Assembly (NCBI GenBank): GCA_937965795.1
Contig: CALCMD010000018.1
Span: 1-15,844, forward strand
Origin: an uncultured Lachnospiraceae bacterium
Lineage (GTDB): Bacteria; Bacillota; Clostridia; Lachnospirales; Lachnospiraceae
Length of the DNA: 15,844 nucleotides
Direction of reading: 5' to 3'
Each line of letters starts with the position of its first letter. The first letter of the stretch is position 1. The notes under the pieces were generated by a model. That model was not told where the DNA came from. It did no database searches and saw only the letters and a list, made by a program, of their open reading frames with translations. The translations under genes and the position numbers were made by a program. Of this stretch, positions 1 to 7,414 are shown piece after piece.

Positions 1-95
1 ATTCCCTGCCCCCGTTTGCGTGGGATACGTTTCCCCCCGGCCTGCGTACGGAATGGACGCAGACGCTCCGCCAAACCATGATTTGAATCTCCATT
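1..95. other. unassigned left-edge stretch, possible gene ends
   Basis: No gene can be assigned here with confidence. The stretch is GC-rich and several frames are open simply because stops are rare. On the plus strand one frame runs in from the left edge and stops with TGA at 84-86 (27 residues, ending LRQTMI), and another stops with TAA at 95-97. On the minus strand an ATG at 80-78, preceded by GGAG nine bases upstream, opens a frame that runs off the left edge. A 6-bp perfect inverted repeat (42-47 with 57-62, 9-base loop) lies inside. A convergent plus-strand gene ending here would fit the shared terminator at 96-135, but this is inference only. Confidence 0.2.
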
Positions 96-135
96 AAAAA
101 AAGATACGGAAAGAATTTCTCCTTCCCGTATCTTC
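96..135 (-). terminator. rho-independent terminator of the ychF-lgt-spo0E operon
   Basis: On the minus strand an 11-bp stem (arms at 122-132 and 103-113, one G-T wobble, 8-base loop) is followed by seven T residues (A at 96-102 on the plus strand). The flanking A/T bases can lengthen the stem by two pairs. It starts 14 bases after the stop codon of the small Spo0E-like gene, as expected for the end of this operon. On the plus strand the hairpin is followed by the T-rich TCTTCTTT, so it could also stop a convergent gene from the left. Confidence 0.85.
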
Positions 136-146
136 TTTACTTCCCT

Positions 147-308
147 CTATTCGTTTATAAGGCTGATATATTCCGCAATCAGTTCATCTACTACCAGACT
201 CTGCCGATACGTTTCGTCCACCTTCCGTTCTTTCATCATCTGGTTCAGCCTGATGCGTTCTTTTTCGATTCTGAGCTTCAGTTCTTCTACTTTCTTATTC
301 ACACACAT
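147..308 (-). CDS. Spo0E-like aspartyl-phosphate phosphatase family protein (53 aa)
   Basis: This small helical protein has the length and layout of the Spo0E family: a charged first helix (about residues 5-28), a short turn, then a second helix with S37-LVV-D41 followed by ELIAEY. The family hallmark is SQELD in the same place. Here only the Ser and the Asp are kept, with the usual following LI..Y pattern. Family members remove phosphate from Spo0A~P and so oppose entry into sporulation. The target here is inferred. The ATG at 308-306 is chosen because GGAAAG lies 8 bases upstream. A longer reading from a TTG at 350 has no ribosome binding site and lies mostly inside lgt. The gene overlaps the last 14 bases of lgt in another frame, which suggests translational coupling, and a terminator follows. 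The divergent motif means activity is not certain. Confidence 0.75.
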   Translation of the reverse strand: MCVNKKVEELKLRIEKERIRLNQMMKERKVDETYRQSLVVDELIAEYISLINE

Positions 309-1176
309 CACCTGTACTTTCCAAATTCTTTCGTTTCCGCCTCTTGACAACGATACAAACTGACGAAATAATTACCAGCATCACTGCCAGCACCTGTGAG
401 ACAGGTATCTCTGTTCCCGGAATCCAGAGCTGATCTGTCCGCATCCCTTCAATCCAGGCGCGTCCCAGACCGTACCCCAGCAAGTACAGGAAAAATACCT
501 CTCCGTGAAATTTTTTATGTTTCGTATACAACAGCAAAAGAATCAGCAAAATAAGATTCCATAAAGATTCATAAAGAAAAGTCGGATGCACCTGAATGTA
601 CTGCACGCCTTCAATCGTCTGCAAATGCTCCAGCATTTTCGGCGTCACGTCCCAGGAGTAAACCGCATTGAGCGGGAGCTGCATGGCAAACAGCCCATCC
701 GTATACTCTCCAAAAGCCTCCCTGTTAAAGAAATTCCCCCAACGGCCTATGATCTGTCCAAGAACCAGACCCAGGCTTGCGGTGTCGGCAAGCTGCCAGA
801 ATTTCAATTTCTTTACCTTTGCAAACACAAAGGTCGCAATAGCGCCTCCGATAACTCCTCCGTAGATTGCCAGTCCTCCCTGTCGAAGATTAAAAATCTC
901 CAGCAGATTATCCCGGTAATGCTCCCATGCGAAAATAACATAATAAGCCCGTGCGCCAATCAGCGCACTCACGATTGCAATCAGCCCCAGATTAAAATAA
1001 TCATCCGGATTCTGCCCTGTCTTTTTTGCCATGCGCATTGCCAGCCAGAGACCGGCGAGCATGGCCGCTGCAATCGTAATGCCGTAAAAAGCAATCTCGA
1101 ATCCAAGTACGCTGATATTTTTTCCCACACGCTCCAAATATATCCCAAGGTGGGGAAAATTGATGTTTTTATCCAT
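295..1176 (-). CDS. lgt: phosphatidylglycerol-prolipoprotein diacylglyceryl transferase
   Basis: Lgt moves diacylglycerol from phosphatidylglycerol to the lipobox cysteine of prolipoproteins, the first step of lipoprotein maturation in the cytoplasmic membrane. The 293-residue protein is of usual length and has about seven hydrophobic segments (for example near 24-48, 63-82, 103-119, 205-217, 226-238 and 259-277). The Lgt signature GRWGNFFNREAFG is at 144-156, with the family's essential arginine at 145. HPTFLYES follows at 197-204 and GRAWIEGMRTDQL at 238-250. At the GG-x3-H-G-G position described as important in E. coli (His103) this protein has Tyr105 (GGLAIYGG), which I believe occurs in other Gram-positive versions. 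The start has GGCGGG 7 bases upstream, in the 14-base gap after ychF. The basic tail (KRRKRK, 278-283) fits a cytoplasmic C-terminus. Confidence 0.97.
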   Translation of the reverse strand: MDKNINFPHLGIYLERVGKNISVLGFEIAFYGITIAAAMLAGLWLAMRMAKKTGQNPDDYFNLGLIAIVSALIGARAYYVIFAWEHYRDNLLEIFNLRQGGLAIYGGVIGGAIATFVFAKVKKLKFWQLADTASLGLVLGQIIGRWGNFFNREAFGEYTDGLFAMQLPLNAVYSWDVTPKMLEHLQTIEGVQYIQVHPTFLYESLWNLILLILLLLYTKHKKFHGEVFFLYLLGYGLGRAWIEGMRTDQLWIPGTEIPVSQVLAVMLVIISSVCIVVKRRKRKNLESTGDVCE

Positions 1177-1190
1177 GTTTCATCCCGCCT

Positions 1191-2288
1191 TTATACATTG
1201 AATCTAAATAAAATAACGTCCCCGTCCTTTACCACATATTCCTTTCCCTCCAGACCTACCAGTCCTTTTTCTTTTGCCCCCGCATAAGTCCCGCAGTCCA
1301 GAAGATCCTGGTAGTTTACCACCTCCGCACGGATAAATCCTCTTTCAAAATCTGAATGTATTTTTCCTGCCGCCTGCGGCGCTTTCGTCCCTTTGCGGAT
1401 CGGCCATGCCCGCGTTTCCGTCTCTCCGGCTGTCAGGTAACTGATAAGCCCCAAAAGACTGTAGCTCGCCTTGATCAGCTTTTCCAGACCGGACTCTTCC
1501 AGTCCCAGATCTTCCAGGAACATCTTCTTCTCATCTTCCTCCAGCTCGGCAATTTCCTGCTCGATCTGGGCGCAGATCACAAAAACTTCACTTTTATTCT
1601 CTGACGCAAATTCACGCACCTGCTGCACATAAGGATTTGATGCTCCGTCATCCGCCAGGTCATCTTCTTTTACGTTCGCCGCAAAAATCACTGGTTTGCA
1701 TGTCAGAAGATTATAGGTCGGAAGCCATGCCGCCTCATCGTCATCCTCTGTTTCAAAACCCGCCGCCATCTTTCCATCCTCCAGCCATGCTTTCAGACGT
1801 TCCAGAAGGTTCAGCTCTTTCGCCAGTATCTTGTCATTCCTTGCTCCTCTCGTAACCTTAGCGATTCTCCTCTCAAGAATCTCAATGTCAGAAAAAATCA
1901 ATTCCAGATTGATCGTTTCGATATCGCGCAGAGGATCAATACTTCCATCCACATGAATCACGTTCGCATCCTCAAAGCATCTCACCACATGTACAATGGC
2001 ATCCACTTCGCGAATGTTCGCTAAAAACTGATTTCCCAGTCCCTCGCCTTTGGAAGCGCCTTTCACCAGCCCTGCAATATCCACGAACTCTATAACTGCC
2101 GGAGTGATTTTTGCCGAATGATAAAGATCTGCCAGAAGCTGTAGTCTCCCATCCGGTACGGCAACTACGCCCACATTCGGATCAATGGTGCAGAACGGAT
2201 AATTTGCCGACTCCGCTCCTGCCTTTGTCAAAGAATTAAACAGCGTGCTTTTTCCAACATTTGGTAAACCAACAATTCCTAATTTCAT
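1191..2288 (-). CDS. ychF: ribosome-binding ATPase YchF (OLA1 family)
   Basis: YchF is a universally conserved Obg-related P-loop protein that binds ribosomes and hydrolyses ATP rather than GTP. It is linked to stress responses and translation control. The 365 residues match the family's usual length of about 363-366. The P-loop GLPNVGKST is at 7-15 and the switch II motif DIAGLVKGASKGEG at 70-83. In place of the GTPase G4 motif NKxD there is NVKE at 205-208, the change that gives this family its ATP preference. A helical insertion covers about 125-185, and the C-terminal TGS domain about 283-365 ends in the typical KDGDVILFRFNV. AAAGGAAATTACAA precedes the ATG, giving a good ribosome binding site. 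It is the first gene of its own operon, with a candidate promoter at 2353-2381. Confidence 0.97.
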   Translation of the reverse strand: MKLGIVGLPNVGKSTLFNSLTKAGAESANYPFCTIDPNVGVVAVPDGRLQLLADLYHSAKITPAVIEFVDIAGLVKGASKGEGLGNQFLANIREVDAIVHVVRCFEDANVIHVDGSIDPLRDIETINLELIFSDIEILERRIAKVTRGARNDKILAKELNLLERLKAWLEDGKMAAGFETEDDDEAAWLPTYNLLTCKPVIFAANVKEDDLADDGASNPYVQQVREFASENKSEVFVICAQIEQEIAELEEDEKKMFLEDLGLEESGLEKLIKASYSLLGLISYLTAGETETRAWPIRKGTKAPQAAGKIHSDFERGFIRAEVVNYQDLLDCGTYAGAKEKGLVGLEGKEYVVKDGDVILFRFNV

Positions 2289-2352
2289 TTGTAATTTCCT
2301 TTCCGGATATACTGCATATATTTGCCTGTTCTAACTTTCACAATTATGGTAC

Positions 2353-2381
2353 AGTTTATCACACGAAGCGACAAAAATCAA
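2353..2381 (-). promoter_or_regulatory. candidate sigma-A promoter with extended -10 for ychF-lgt-spo0E
   Basis: On the minus strand TTGATT (2381-2376) is separated by 17 bases from TAAACT (2358-2353). The -10 is preceded by TG plus one base, the extended -10 form. Each hexamer matches the vegetative consensus at four of six positions. The site lies in the only sizeable gap (138 bases) between thiN and ychF, leaving a leader of about 60 bases with no obvious structure. It implies that ychF has its own transcription start even if some read-through comes from thiN. Confidence 0.6.
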
Positions 2382-2426
2382 CCTTTTCGGCCGGGAACTC
2401 ATCGACATGCCTCGACAGTATTCGCC

Positions 2427-3086
2427 CTATTCTGCGTGCTCCCGACTTTCTGCTACAATCAGTGTTCCCGAAGAAAAATCAATCTTTGCCTCCTCCTCCG
2501 TTATCTCGTTGCTCACTCCAATCGGGTCGTCCCCCGTCATCCGGTAATCCACAAGCGGATATTTAAATCCGGTCAGCGTCACCCCTGTCACTGTCCCGCC
2601 AAGCGCAAAAAGAGATACATACTTTCCAAAACATTCCGAACGCCTTAGCGCCAGCGGCCTGTCTGCAACACGAATCCGGTTCCAGGGATCGACAAGAAAA
2701 CATGGGACTCCTGCTTTTTCCGCTATTGCCAGCACTCTGATATTCGCCAGAAAATGATCGGTCCGCCGTCCCATTCCTCCCAGAATATAGATTTTATCGC
2801 TGTCCAAAGACAACGCAAGCTCCACCGCAATCTGTGTATCCGTGAAATCCTTTTCCGGCTGGAAAGCACTGATCGAAATCTGCGTGTTTTTCTTAAAATC
2901 ATCCAGTTCCTTTTGATCGGCAGAATCGAAATCTCCTACAATATGCGTCGGAAAAATTCTCTGCTGATGCAGAAAATGAATCCCCTGGTCTGCCCCGATC
3001 AGAAATTTATATTCCGTTTTATTTAAAAACGCAAGGGCAAAATCATGATCGATATCGCCCCCGCTGAGAATCACCGCTGTTTTCAT
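2427..3086 (-). CDS. thiN: thiamine diphosphokinase (thiamine pyrophosphokinase)
   Basis: ThiN transfers diphosphate from ATP to thiamine, giving thiamine diphosphate, the cofactor of transketolase, pyruvate ferredoxin oxidoreductase and related enzymes. The 219 residues match the family. Motifs seen in order are GADQG (31-35), GDFDS (51-55), KDFTDTQIAV (79-88) and GGMGRRTDH (103-111), which carry the acidic metal- and ATP-binding residues. The thiamine-binding C-terminal part holds GVSNEI and the SGTL segment. The ATG directly follows the rpe stop (TAAATG), with CGGAGAA as ribosome binding site inside the end of rpe, so the two are coupled. It is the last gene of the long operon. The neighbour Rpe supplies the same pentose phosphate pathway that uses the cofactor, but that link may simply reflect the inherited Bacillota gene order. 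Confidence 0.96.
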   Translation of the reverse strand: MKTAVILSGGDIDHDFALAFLNKTEYKFLIGADQGIHFLHQQRIFPTHIVGDFDSADQKELDDFKKNTQISISAFQPEKDFTDTQIAVELALSLDSDKIYILGGMGRRTDHFLANIRVLAIAEKAGVPCFLVDPWNRIRVADRPLALRRSECFGKYVSLFALGGTVTGVTLTGFKYPLVDYRMTGDDPIGVSNEITEEEAKIDFSSGTLIVAESREHAE

Positions 3087-3752
3087 TTATTGTTCTCCGT
3101 ATTTTTTCATAATATCCAGAAATTCTCTGACCTTCACCGCCGGGTTTTCTCCAAAGACCGCCGATCCCGCTACCAGCACATCCGCGCCTGCTTCCAGTAC
3201 CTCTCTTATCGTGGAGGCATTTATTCCGCCGTCCACTTCGATCTCCACATCCAGCCCGCGCTCATCAATCATTCTTCTCAAGTCTCTGATCTTCTGTGTA
3301 CAATAGGGAATATACTTCTGTCCTCCGAATCCGGGATTTACCGACATAATCAAAACCATATCCACCTGCTCCAGAATGTAACTCAAAACACGAATATCTG
3401 TCGCCGGGTTCAACGCCACCCCCGCCTTTTTCCCCAGACTGTGAATCAGCGACACGGTACGATCCAGATGCCGGCACGCTTCCGCATGAACTGTAATAAT
3501 ATCCGCCCCGCAGTCCGCAAAGGCTTCTATATACCGGTCCGGGTCTGAAACCATCAGATGTACGTCAAATACTTTATCTGTCACTTCCCGTATCGCCCGA
3601 ATCACAGGCATTCCAAAGGATATGCTCGGCACGAAATCTCCATCCATCACGTCAATATGAATATATGCGGCCCCTGCATCCGCAACTGTCTGAATCTCCT
3701 CGCCAAGCCTCTTAAAATCTGCTGATAAAATCGAAGGCGCCAATTTAACCAT
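3087..3752 (-). CDS. rpe: ribulose-phosphate 3-epimerase
   Basis: Rpe interconverts D-ribulose 5-phosphate and D-xylulose 5-phosphate in the pentose phosphate pathway. It is a TIM barrel of 221 residues. With numbering from the ATG at 3752, metal and catalytic residues are visible: His32 and Asp34 in HIDVMDG, His65 in HLM, Asp174 in EVDGGI, with the phosphate-binding SVNPGFGGQ (137-145) and GSAVF. A longer reading could use TTG at 3758, but AGGAGA at 3761-3766 is only 2 bases from that TTG and 8 from the ATG, so I choose the ATG. The start then lies 2 bases after the rsgA stop, and the rpe stop abuts the thiN start. This placement after rsgA is the same as in Bacillus. Confidence 0.96.
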   Translation of the reverse strand: MVKLAPSILSADFKRLGEEIQTVADAGAAYIHIDVMDGDFVPSISFGMPVIRAIREVTDKVFDVHLMVSDPDRYIEAFADCGADIITVHAEACRHLDRTVSLIHSLGKKAGVALNPATDIRVLSYILEQVDMVLIMSVNPGFGGQKYIPYCTQKIRDLRRMIDERGLDVEIEVDGGINASTIREVLEAGADVLVAGSAVFGENPAVKVREFLDIMKKYGEQ

Positions 3753-3754
3753 AC

Positions 3755-4633
3755 TCAATATCTCCTTTTTTCTTTCAGTTCCTCATAAAGCCCCACATAA
3801 CTTTCATAACGCTCCCGGCTGATTTTTCCTTCCGACAGCGCGCTCTTTACGCCGCATTCCGGTTCATGGATATGCACGCAGCCCTGAAACCTGCATGACT
3901 GCTCATATTCCGCAAATTCCGGATAAAAATCCTTCAGTTCCTCTTTCGCCAGACCTTCCAGATAAAGAGAACTGAACCCCGGCGTATCCATAATATACGT
4001 ATGCTCCGCTATCATAAGTAGCTCCGAATGGCGCGTCGTATGTTTTCCCCGGTCAATCTTACTGCTGATCTCTCCGGTCGCCATCTGCGCCTCCGGCGAA
4101 AGAAGATTAATGAGTGAGGATTTCCCCACACCCGAAGGCCCTGCCACTGCCGTCGTCTTTCCGTCGAGAAGCATGTGCAGGTTTTCGATTCCCTCTTCTT
4201 TTCCTGCGCTGACAAAAACCACCCTGCATCCGCATTTACGGTAAATAGCTTCCAGACGCGCCTGTTCTGCTTCCGACGCCAGGTCTTTTTTATTAAAACA
4301 GATGACGGTGTCCATCTGCTGCCATCTCATCATGACCAGAAATCTGTCCAGAAGTCCGAAATTCGGGCTGGGCTTTTGCATAGCGAAAATCACCAGCGCC
4401 TGATCTACATTTGCCACTGCCGGACGGGTCAGTTGATTTTTCCGCGGCAAAAGTCTGGTGATGTTTCCCTTTTTCTCCACCTCATCCAGAACTTCCAGCT
4501 CGACGTCGTCCCCCACCAGCGGTTTTCTTTTATCTTTCCGGAAAATTCCTTTTGCCTTGCACTCATAAATTCCGGATTTCACCACGAAAACGTAGTAAAA
4601 TCCGGCAATTCCTTTCACTATTTTACCCTGCAT
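3755..4633 (-). CDS. rsgA: small ribosomal subunit maturation GTPase RsgA
   Basis: RsgA (CpgA/YjeQ/YloQ) is a GTPase that tests late 30S subunit maturation at the decoding centre. The 292 residues show the family's circularly permuted order: an N-terminal OB-fold (about 1-70), then G4 NKKD (114-117), G5 SAG (142-144), the P-loop GPSGVGKSS (165-173), the G2 threonines T199/T200 after RGKH, and G3 DTPGF (216-220). A C-terminal zinc site follows with Cys247, Cys252, His254 and Cys260 (C-x4-C-x-H-x5-C). GAGGAG precedes the ATG, and 19 bases separate it from the prkC stop. In B. subtilis the homologue is a phosphorylation substrate of PrkC, so its place directly behind kinase and phosphatase may be functional (inference). 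Confidence 0.97.
   Translation of the reverse strand: MQGKIVKGIAGFYYVFVVKSGIYECKAKGIFRKDKRKPLVGDDVELEVLDEVEKKGNITRLLPRKNQLTRPAVANVDQALVIFAMQKPSPNFGLLDRFLVMMRWQQMDTVICFNKKDLASEAEQARLEAIYRKCGCRVVFVSAGKEEGIENLHMLLDGKTTAVAGPSGVGKSSLINLLSPEAQMATGEISSKIDRGKHTTRHSELLMIAEHTYIMDTPGFSSLYLEGLAKEELKDFYPEFAEYEQSCRFQGCVHIHEPECGVKSALSEGKISRERYESYVGLYEELKEKRRY
3761..3766 (-). promoter_or_regulatory. ribosome binding site that decides the rpe start
   Basis: AGGAGA on the minus strand is 8 bases from the ATG at 3752 and only 2 from the TTG at 3758, so it supports the ATG. It lies within the last codons of rsgA, coupling the two genes. Confidence 0.8.
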
Positions 4634-4652
4634 GAACTCTCCTCAGTAGAAA

Positions 4653-6674
4653 TCAGCGAAACTTTATATGCTCATACCGTACCTGCGTGGTCGTTCCATC
4701 CTCATTTGAAATGTACACATAAGCTGTCGCATCGCTGTCAGAATCACTCTCCCACTCCAGACGGTATGGGAAAGAAATCGCCTCTCCTTCGATGATCGTC
4801 GTCTCGTTTCCATCCTGTTCAATGGTAATCTTTACTTTTTCCCCATTATAACCGTTCGGAAGTTCCGGCAGCTTTAAATCCGCTTTACAGGAGTAAGCGC
4901 CTCCGGTTCCTGTCTCAGAAGAAGAATCATGATTGGGAAGATCGCCAATGCTTACCTCCAGCTCAATCGTACTTCCCGGCGTCACTTCCGTACCCGCATC
5001 AATGCTCTGCTTCATAATCTGTCCTTCCGGATATTTTGAACTGTAACTCTCAATAATCTTTACATAAAGTCCAAGCCCTTCCAGAATCTCTCTGGCCCTC
5101 GCAGCAGATTCGCCCAGAACCGCCGGAACCTCTACCATCTGCTCTCCGGTTTCCGGCTGCGGACCTTTGCTGATTACGACGGTCACTGTATCCCCGGCGC
5201 TGACACGGTCTCCTGCCGCCGGTCTTGTAGACACGACCTTTCCTTCTTCAATTCCACTGTCAAACGCATAATCTGTCTCCACCAGAAATCCGCGTCCGGT
5301 AAGCTCCTGCTGTGCCTCTGTCAGAGACTTTTCCTTTACATCCGGCACTTCTACCAGCTCTTCTGTCGGTCTTTCTGTCGCTTTTTCCGTCTCTGTTTCC
5401 GATGGCGTCTCAGATTCTGTGGAAACCTCTGTCTGCGCCTTTTTCCCTCCTGTCAGAAATCCAAGATCAATAAAGCCTGCCACGCTTCCCACCAGGGTCA
5501 AAAAGATTACCAGGATCAGAATGCCGATGACAATGCTTCCCACGGTCAGAAACTTCTCCATCTTCTTGCTTACGCCAGTATCCTCATCCTCCGGCTCCTG
5601 CATATGTCTTCCTGAATGGCTGTCCGTCTGATACCTTCCGTTCCTGTGCCGTTCATTTCCCGGATAATTTCCATAGGGATCCTGCCCATAATACGTATGG
5701 TTCCCTTCCTGATAGCCATTCCTGTTATAATCATTCTCAGAAGCTTCCTCCTGCTTTGCTGTTTTTCCATTCTTGATCTGCTCTAACTCTTCTTTTGACA
5801 CCACGACTGTCTGCGCATGGCTTGTCAGGGGAGCGATCTGTACAAAATCTCCATCCGGATTCACCAGAGACTCTTTCAGATCACGAACCAGCTCTGCCAT
5901 ATCCGCATAACGTCTGTCCGGACTCTTCTGCGTACACTTATATATAATCTGTACAATACTCTTTGGAAGATCCGGCACGTACTTTCTCGGAGACTGCATC
6001 TCTTCCTGAAGATGCTTGATTGCAATCGCCACCGTCGTATCCCCGTCAAAAGGCACATGTCCTGTCAGCATCTCATACAACGTGATTCCCAGAGAATAGA
6101 CGTCGCTCTTATAATCACTGTAGCCGCCTCTTGCCTGTTCGGGGGAACTGTAATGCACAGACCCCATCACGTTGGAACTAATGGTATTGGAGGATGCCGC
6201 TCTGGCAATCCCAAAATCTGTCACTTTTACTTTTCCATCTGTAGAAATAATAATATTCTGCGGTTTTACATCACGGTGCACGATATTATTATGATGCGCC
6301 GCATCCAGTCCCATCGAAACCTGAATCGCAATGCTTGTCGCTTCTCTTACTGCCAGACGTCCTTTTTTCTCAATATACTCCTTCAATGTGATGCCCTCTA
6401 CCAGCTCCATCACAATGAAATTCACGCCATTATCATCTCCTACATCGTAAACATTTACAATATTCGGATGCTCCAGCCCTGCCGCTGACTGAGCCTCTAC
6501 GCGAAATTTGGAAATAAATGCTTTATCTGCCCGAAACTCCGGTTTCAACACCTTCACTGCCACAAACCGGTTGAGCTTATGGTCCTTTGCTTTATATACA
6601 TCCGCCATCCCGCCAGAGCCTATTTTACTGATGATCTCATATCGTTCCTGGAGAAACATTCCTTCTTTTAACAT
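4653..6674 (-). CDS. prkC: PASTA-domain membrane Ser/Thr protein kinase
   Basis: This Hanks-type kinase is of the PrkC/PknB/Stk1 group, which senses muropeptides or lipid II and controls growth, division and spore germination. The cytoplasmic kinase domain spans about 11-270: glycine loop GSGGMADVY (19-27), Lys41 in VAVK, Glu60, HRDVKPQN (133-140, catalytic Asp135), DFG (153-155) and SSPEQ (176-180). A linker (about 310-360) is rich in Asn, Gly, Tyr, His and Arg. One membrane span covers about 378-402, then an acidic Ser/Thr/Glu linker (415-439). Two PASTA repeats follow (about 440-504 and 512-577), and a 95-residue tail holds a likely Ig-like beta domain (about 597-672), as in B. subtilis PrkC, which has three PASTA repeats. 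The ATG overlaps the end of stp by 7 bases, with GAGGTGG upstream. The phosphatase next door is its natural partner. Confidence 0.96.
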   Translation of the reverse strand: MLKEGMFLQERYEIISKIGSGGMADVYKAKDHKLNRFVAVKVLKPEFRADKAFISKFRVEAQSAAGLEHPNIVNVYDVGDDNGVNFIVMELVEGITLKEYIEKKGRLAVREATSIAIQVSMGLDAAHHNNIVHRDVKPQNIIISTDGKVKVTDFGIARAASSNTISSNVMGSVHYSSPEQARGGYSDYKSDVYSLGITLYEMLTGHVPFDGDTTVAIAIKHLQEEMQSPRKYVPDLPKSIVQIIYKCTQKSPDRRYADMAELVRDLKESLVNPDGDFVQIAPLTSHAQTVVVSKEELEQIKNGKTAKQEEASENDYNRNGYQEGNHTYYGQDPYGNYPGNERHRNGRYQTDSHSGRHMQEPEDEDTGVSKKMEKFLTVGSIVIGILILVIFLTLVGSVAGFIDLGFLTGGKKAQTEVSTESETPSETETEKATERPTEELVEVPDVKEKSLTEAQQELTGRGFLVETDYAFDSGIEEGKVVSTRPAAGDRVSAGDTVTVVISKGPQPETGEQMVEVPAVLGESAARAREILEGLGLYVKIIESYSSKYPEGQIMKQSIDAGTEVTPGSTIELEVSIGDLPNHDSSSETGTGGAYSCKADLKLPELPNGYNGEKVKITIEQDGNETTIIEGEAISFPYRLEWESDSDSDATAYVYISNEDGTTTQVRYEHIKFR

Positions 6675-7414
6675 TCTTCCACCTCACATGCCAGCGGTTC
6701 AATTAAAACTACCGCAATATTATCCTTGCCCCCGTTCTGATTGGCTCTTCCGATCAGGCCAAGCGCAATCTCCGGCAAATCATCCCTGCCCTCTTTGATA
6801 ATTTTTTCTATTTCTCTGTCCTCAATCATATTGGTAAGACCATCCGAACACATCAGAACAATGTCCTCCTTCTCCAGCTCCTGCTCAAAGAAATCAATCG
6901 ACACACGTTTGCTCACTCCCACAGCCCGTGTAATAATATTTTTATCCGGGTGATTTCTGGCCTGCTCTCTGTTAATCTCTCCAATCCGAACCATTTCTTC
7001 CACAAGAGAATGGTCTTTTGTAATCTGCTGTATTCCATCCCGGATCAGGTAAAGACGACTGTCCCCAACGTTTGCCACATATATGTAATGGTCAATAATC
7101 GTCGCCGCCACCACGGTAGTTCCCATTCCGGCAAGATTCTCATTGGAATTCGCTTTTTTCAGGACTTCCTCATTTGCTTTTTCAATCGCCTTCTGTATAA
7201 TCTTAATAGGATTTCTTTCCTTACTGGCGCGGACGCTTTTCAGAATAACTTCCACCGTATATCTGGAAGCAAAATCGCCTGCATTATGTCCTCCCATGCC
7301 ATCCGCCACGACAAACAGGTTCGGAAGATTCCCCACTGGCTCCTCAGACGCATAGACGAAATCCTGATTCATCATCCTCTTTTGCCCTACATCTGTAACG
7401 CAGCACGACCTCAT
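6668..7414 (-). CDS. prpC: PP2C-family protein Ser/Thr phosphatase (partner of PrkC)
   Basis: A PPM-type metal-dependent phosphatase, the cognate phosphatase of the PASTA kinase encoded next. It removes phosphate from Ser/Thr residues of PrkC and its targets. The 248 residues match bacterial PrpC/Stp. Metal-binding motifs are seen: NQD (16-18), VADGMGGHNAG (36-46, Asp38), GMGTTVVAA (96-104), VGDSRLYL (116-123), DHSLV (134-138), RAVG (163-166), CSDGLTNM (189-196, Asp191) and GGKDN (228-232, Asp231). No membrane segment is present, so it is cytoplasmic. The start overlaps the rlmN stop as ATGA, with GAGAGG 7 bases upstream, and its end overlaps prkC by 7 bases. This gives coupled synthesis of phosphatase and kinase. 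The symbol stp is also used for the family. Confidence 0.97.
   Translation of the reverse strand: MRSCCVTDVGQKRMMNQDFVYASEEPVGNLPNLFVVADGMGGHNAGDFASRYTVEVILKSVRASKERNPIKIIQKAIEKANEEVLKKANSNENLAGMGTTVVAATIIDHYIYVANVGDSRLYLIRDGIQQITKDHSLVEEMVRIGEINREQARNHPDKNIITRAVGVSKRVSIDFFEQELEKEDIVLMCSDGLTNMIEDREIEKIIKEGRDDLPEIALGLIGRANQNGGKDNIAVVLIEPLACEVEEC

Noticed and set aside
309..350. longer N-terminus for the Spo0E-like protein from TTG at 350
   Set aside because: No ribosome binding site precedes it, the added residues fall outside the family's layout, and the ATG at 308 has one.
586..1287. 233-codon open frame on the plus strand
   Set aside because: It lies antisense to lgt and the end of ychF, with no ribosome binding site or recognisable motif.
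2372..2400. weak hairpin followed by ATTTTT after thiN, as a possible terminator
   Set aside because: On the minus strand CGGCC and GGTTG can pair around GAAAA, but two of five pairs are G-T and the T run is short. It also overlaps the -35 of the ychF promoter. Not strong enough to list.
5817..6488. 223-codon open frame on the plus strand
   Set aside because: It is antisense to the kinase domain of prkC; the composition is that of a shadow frame.
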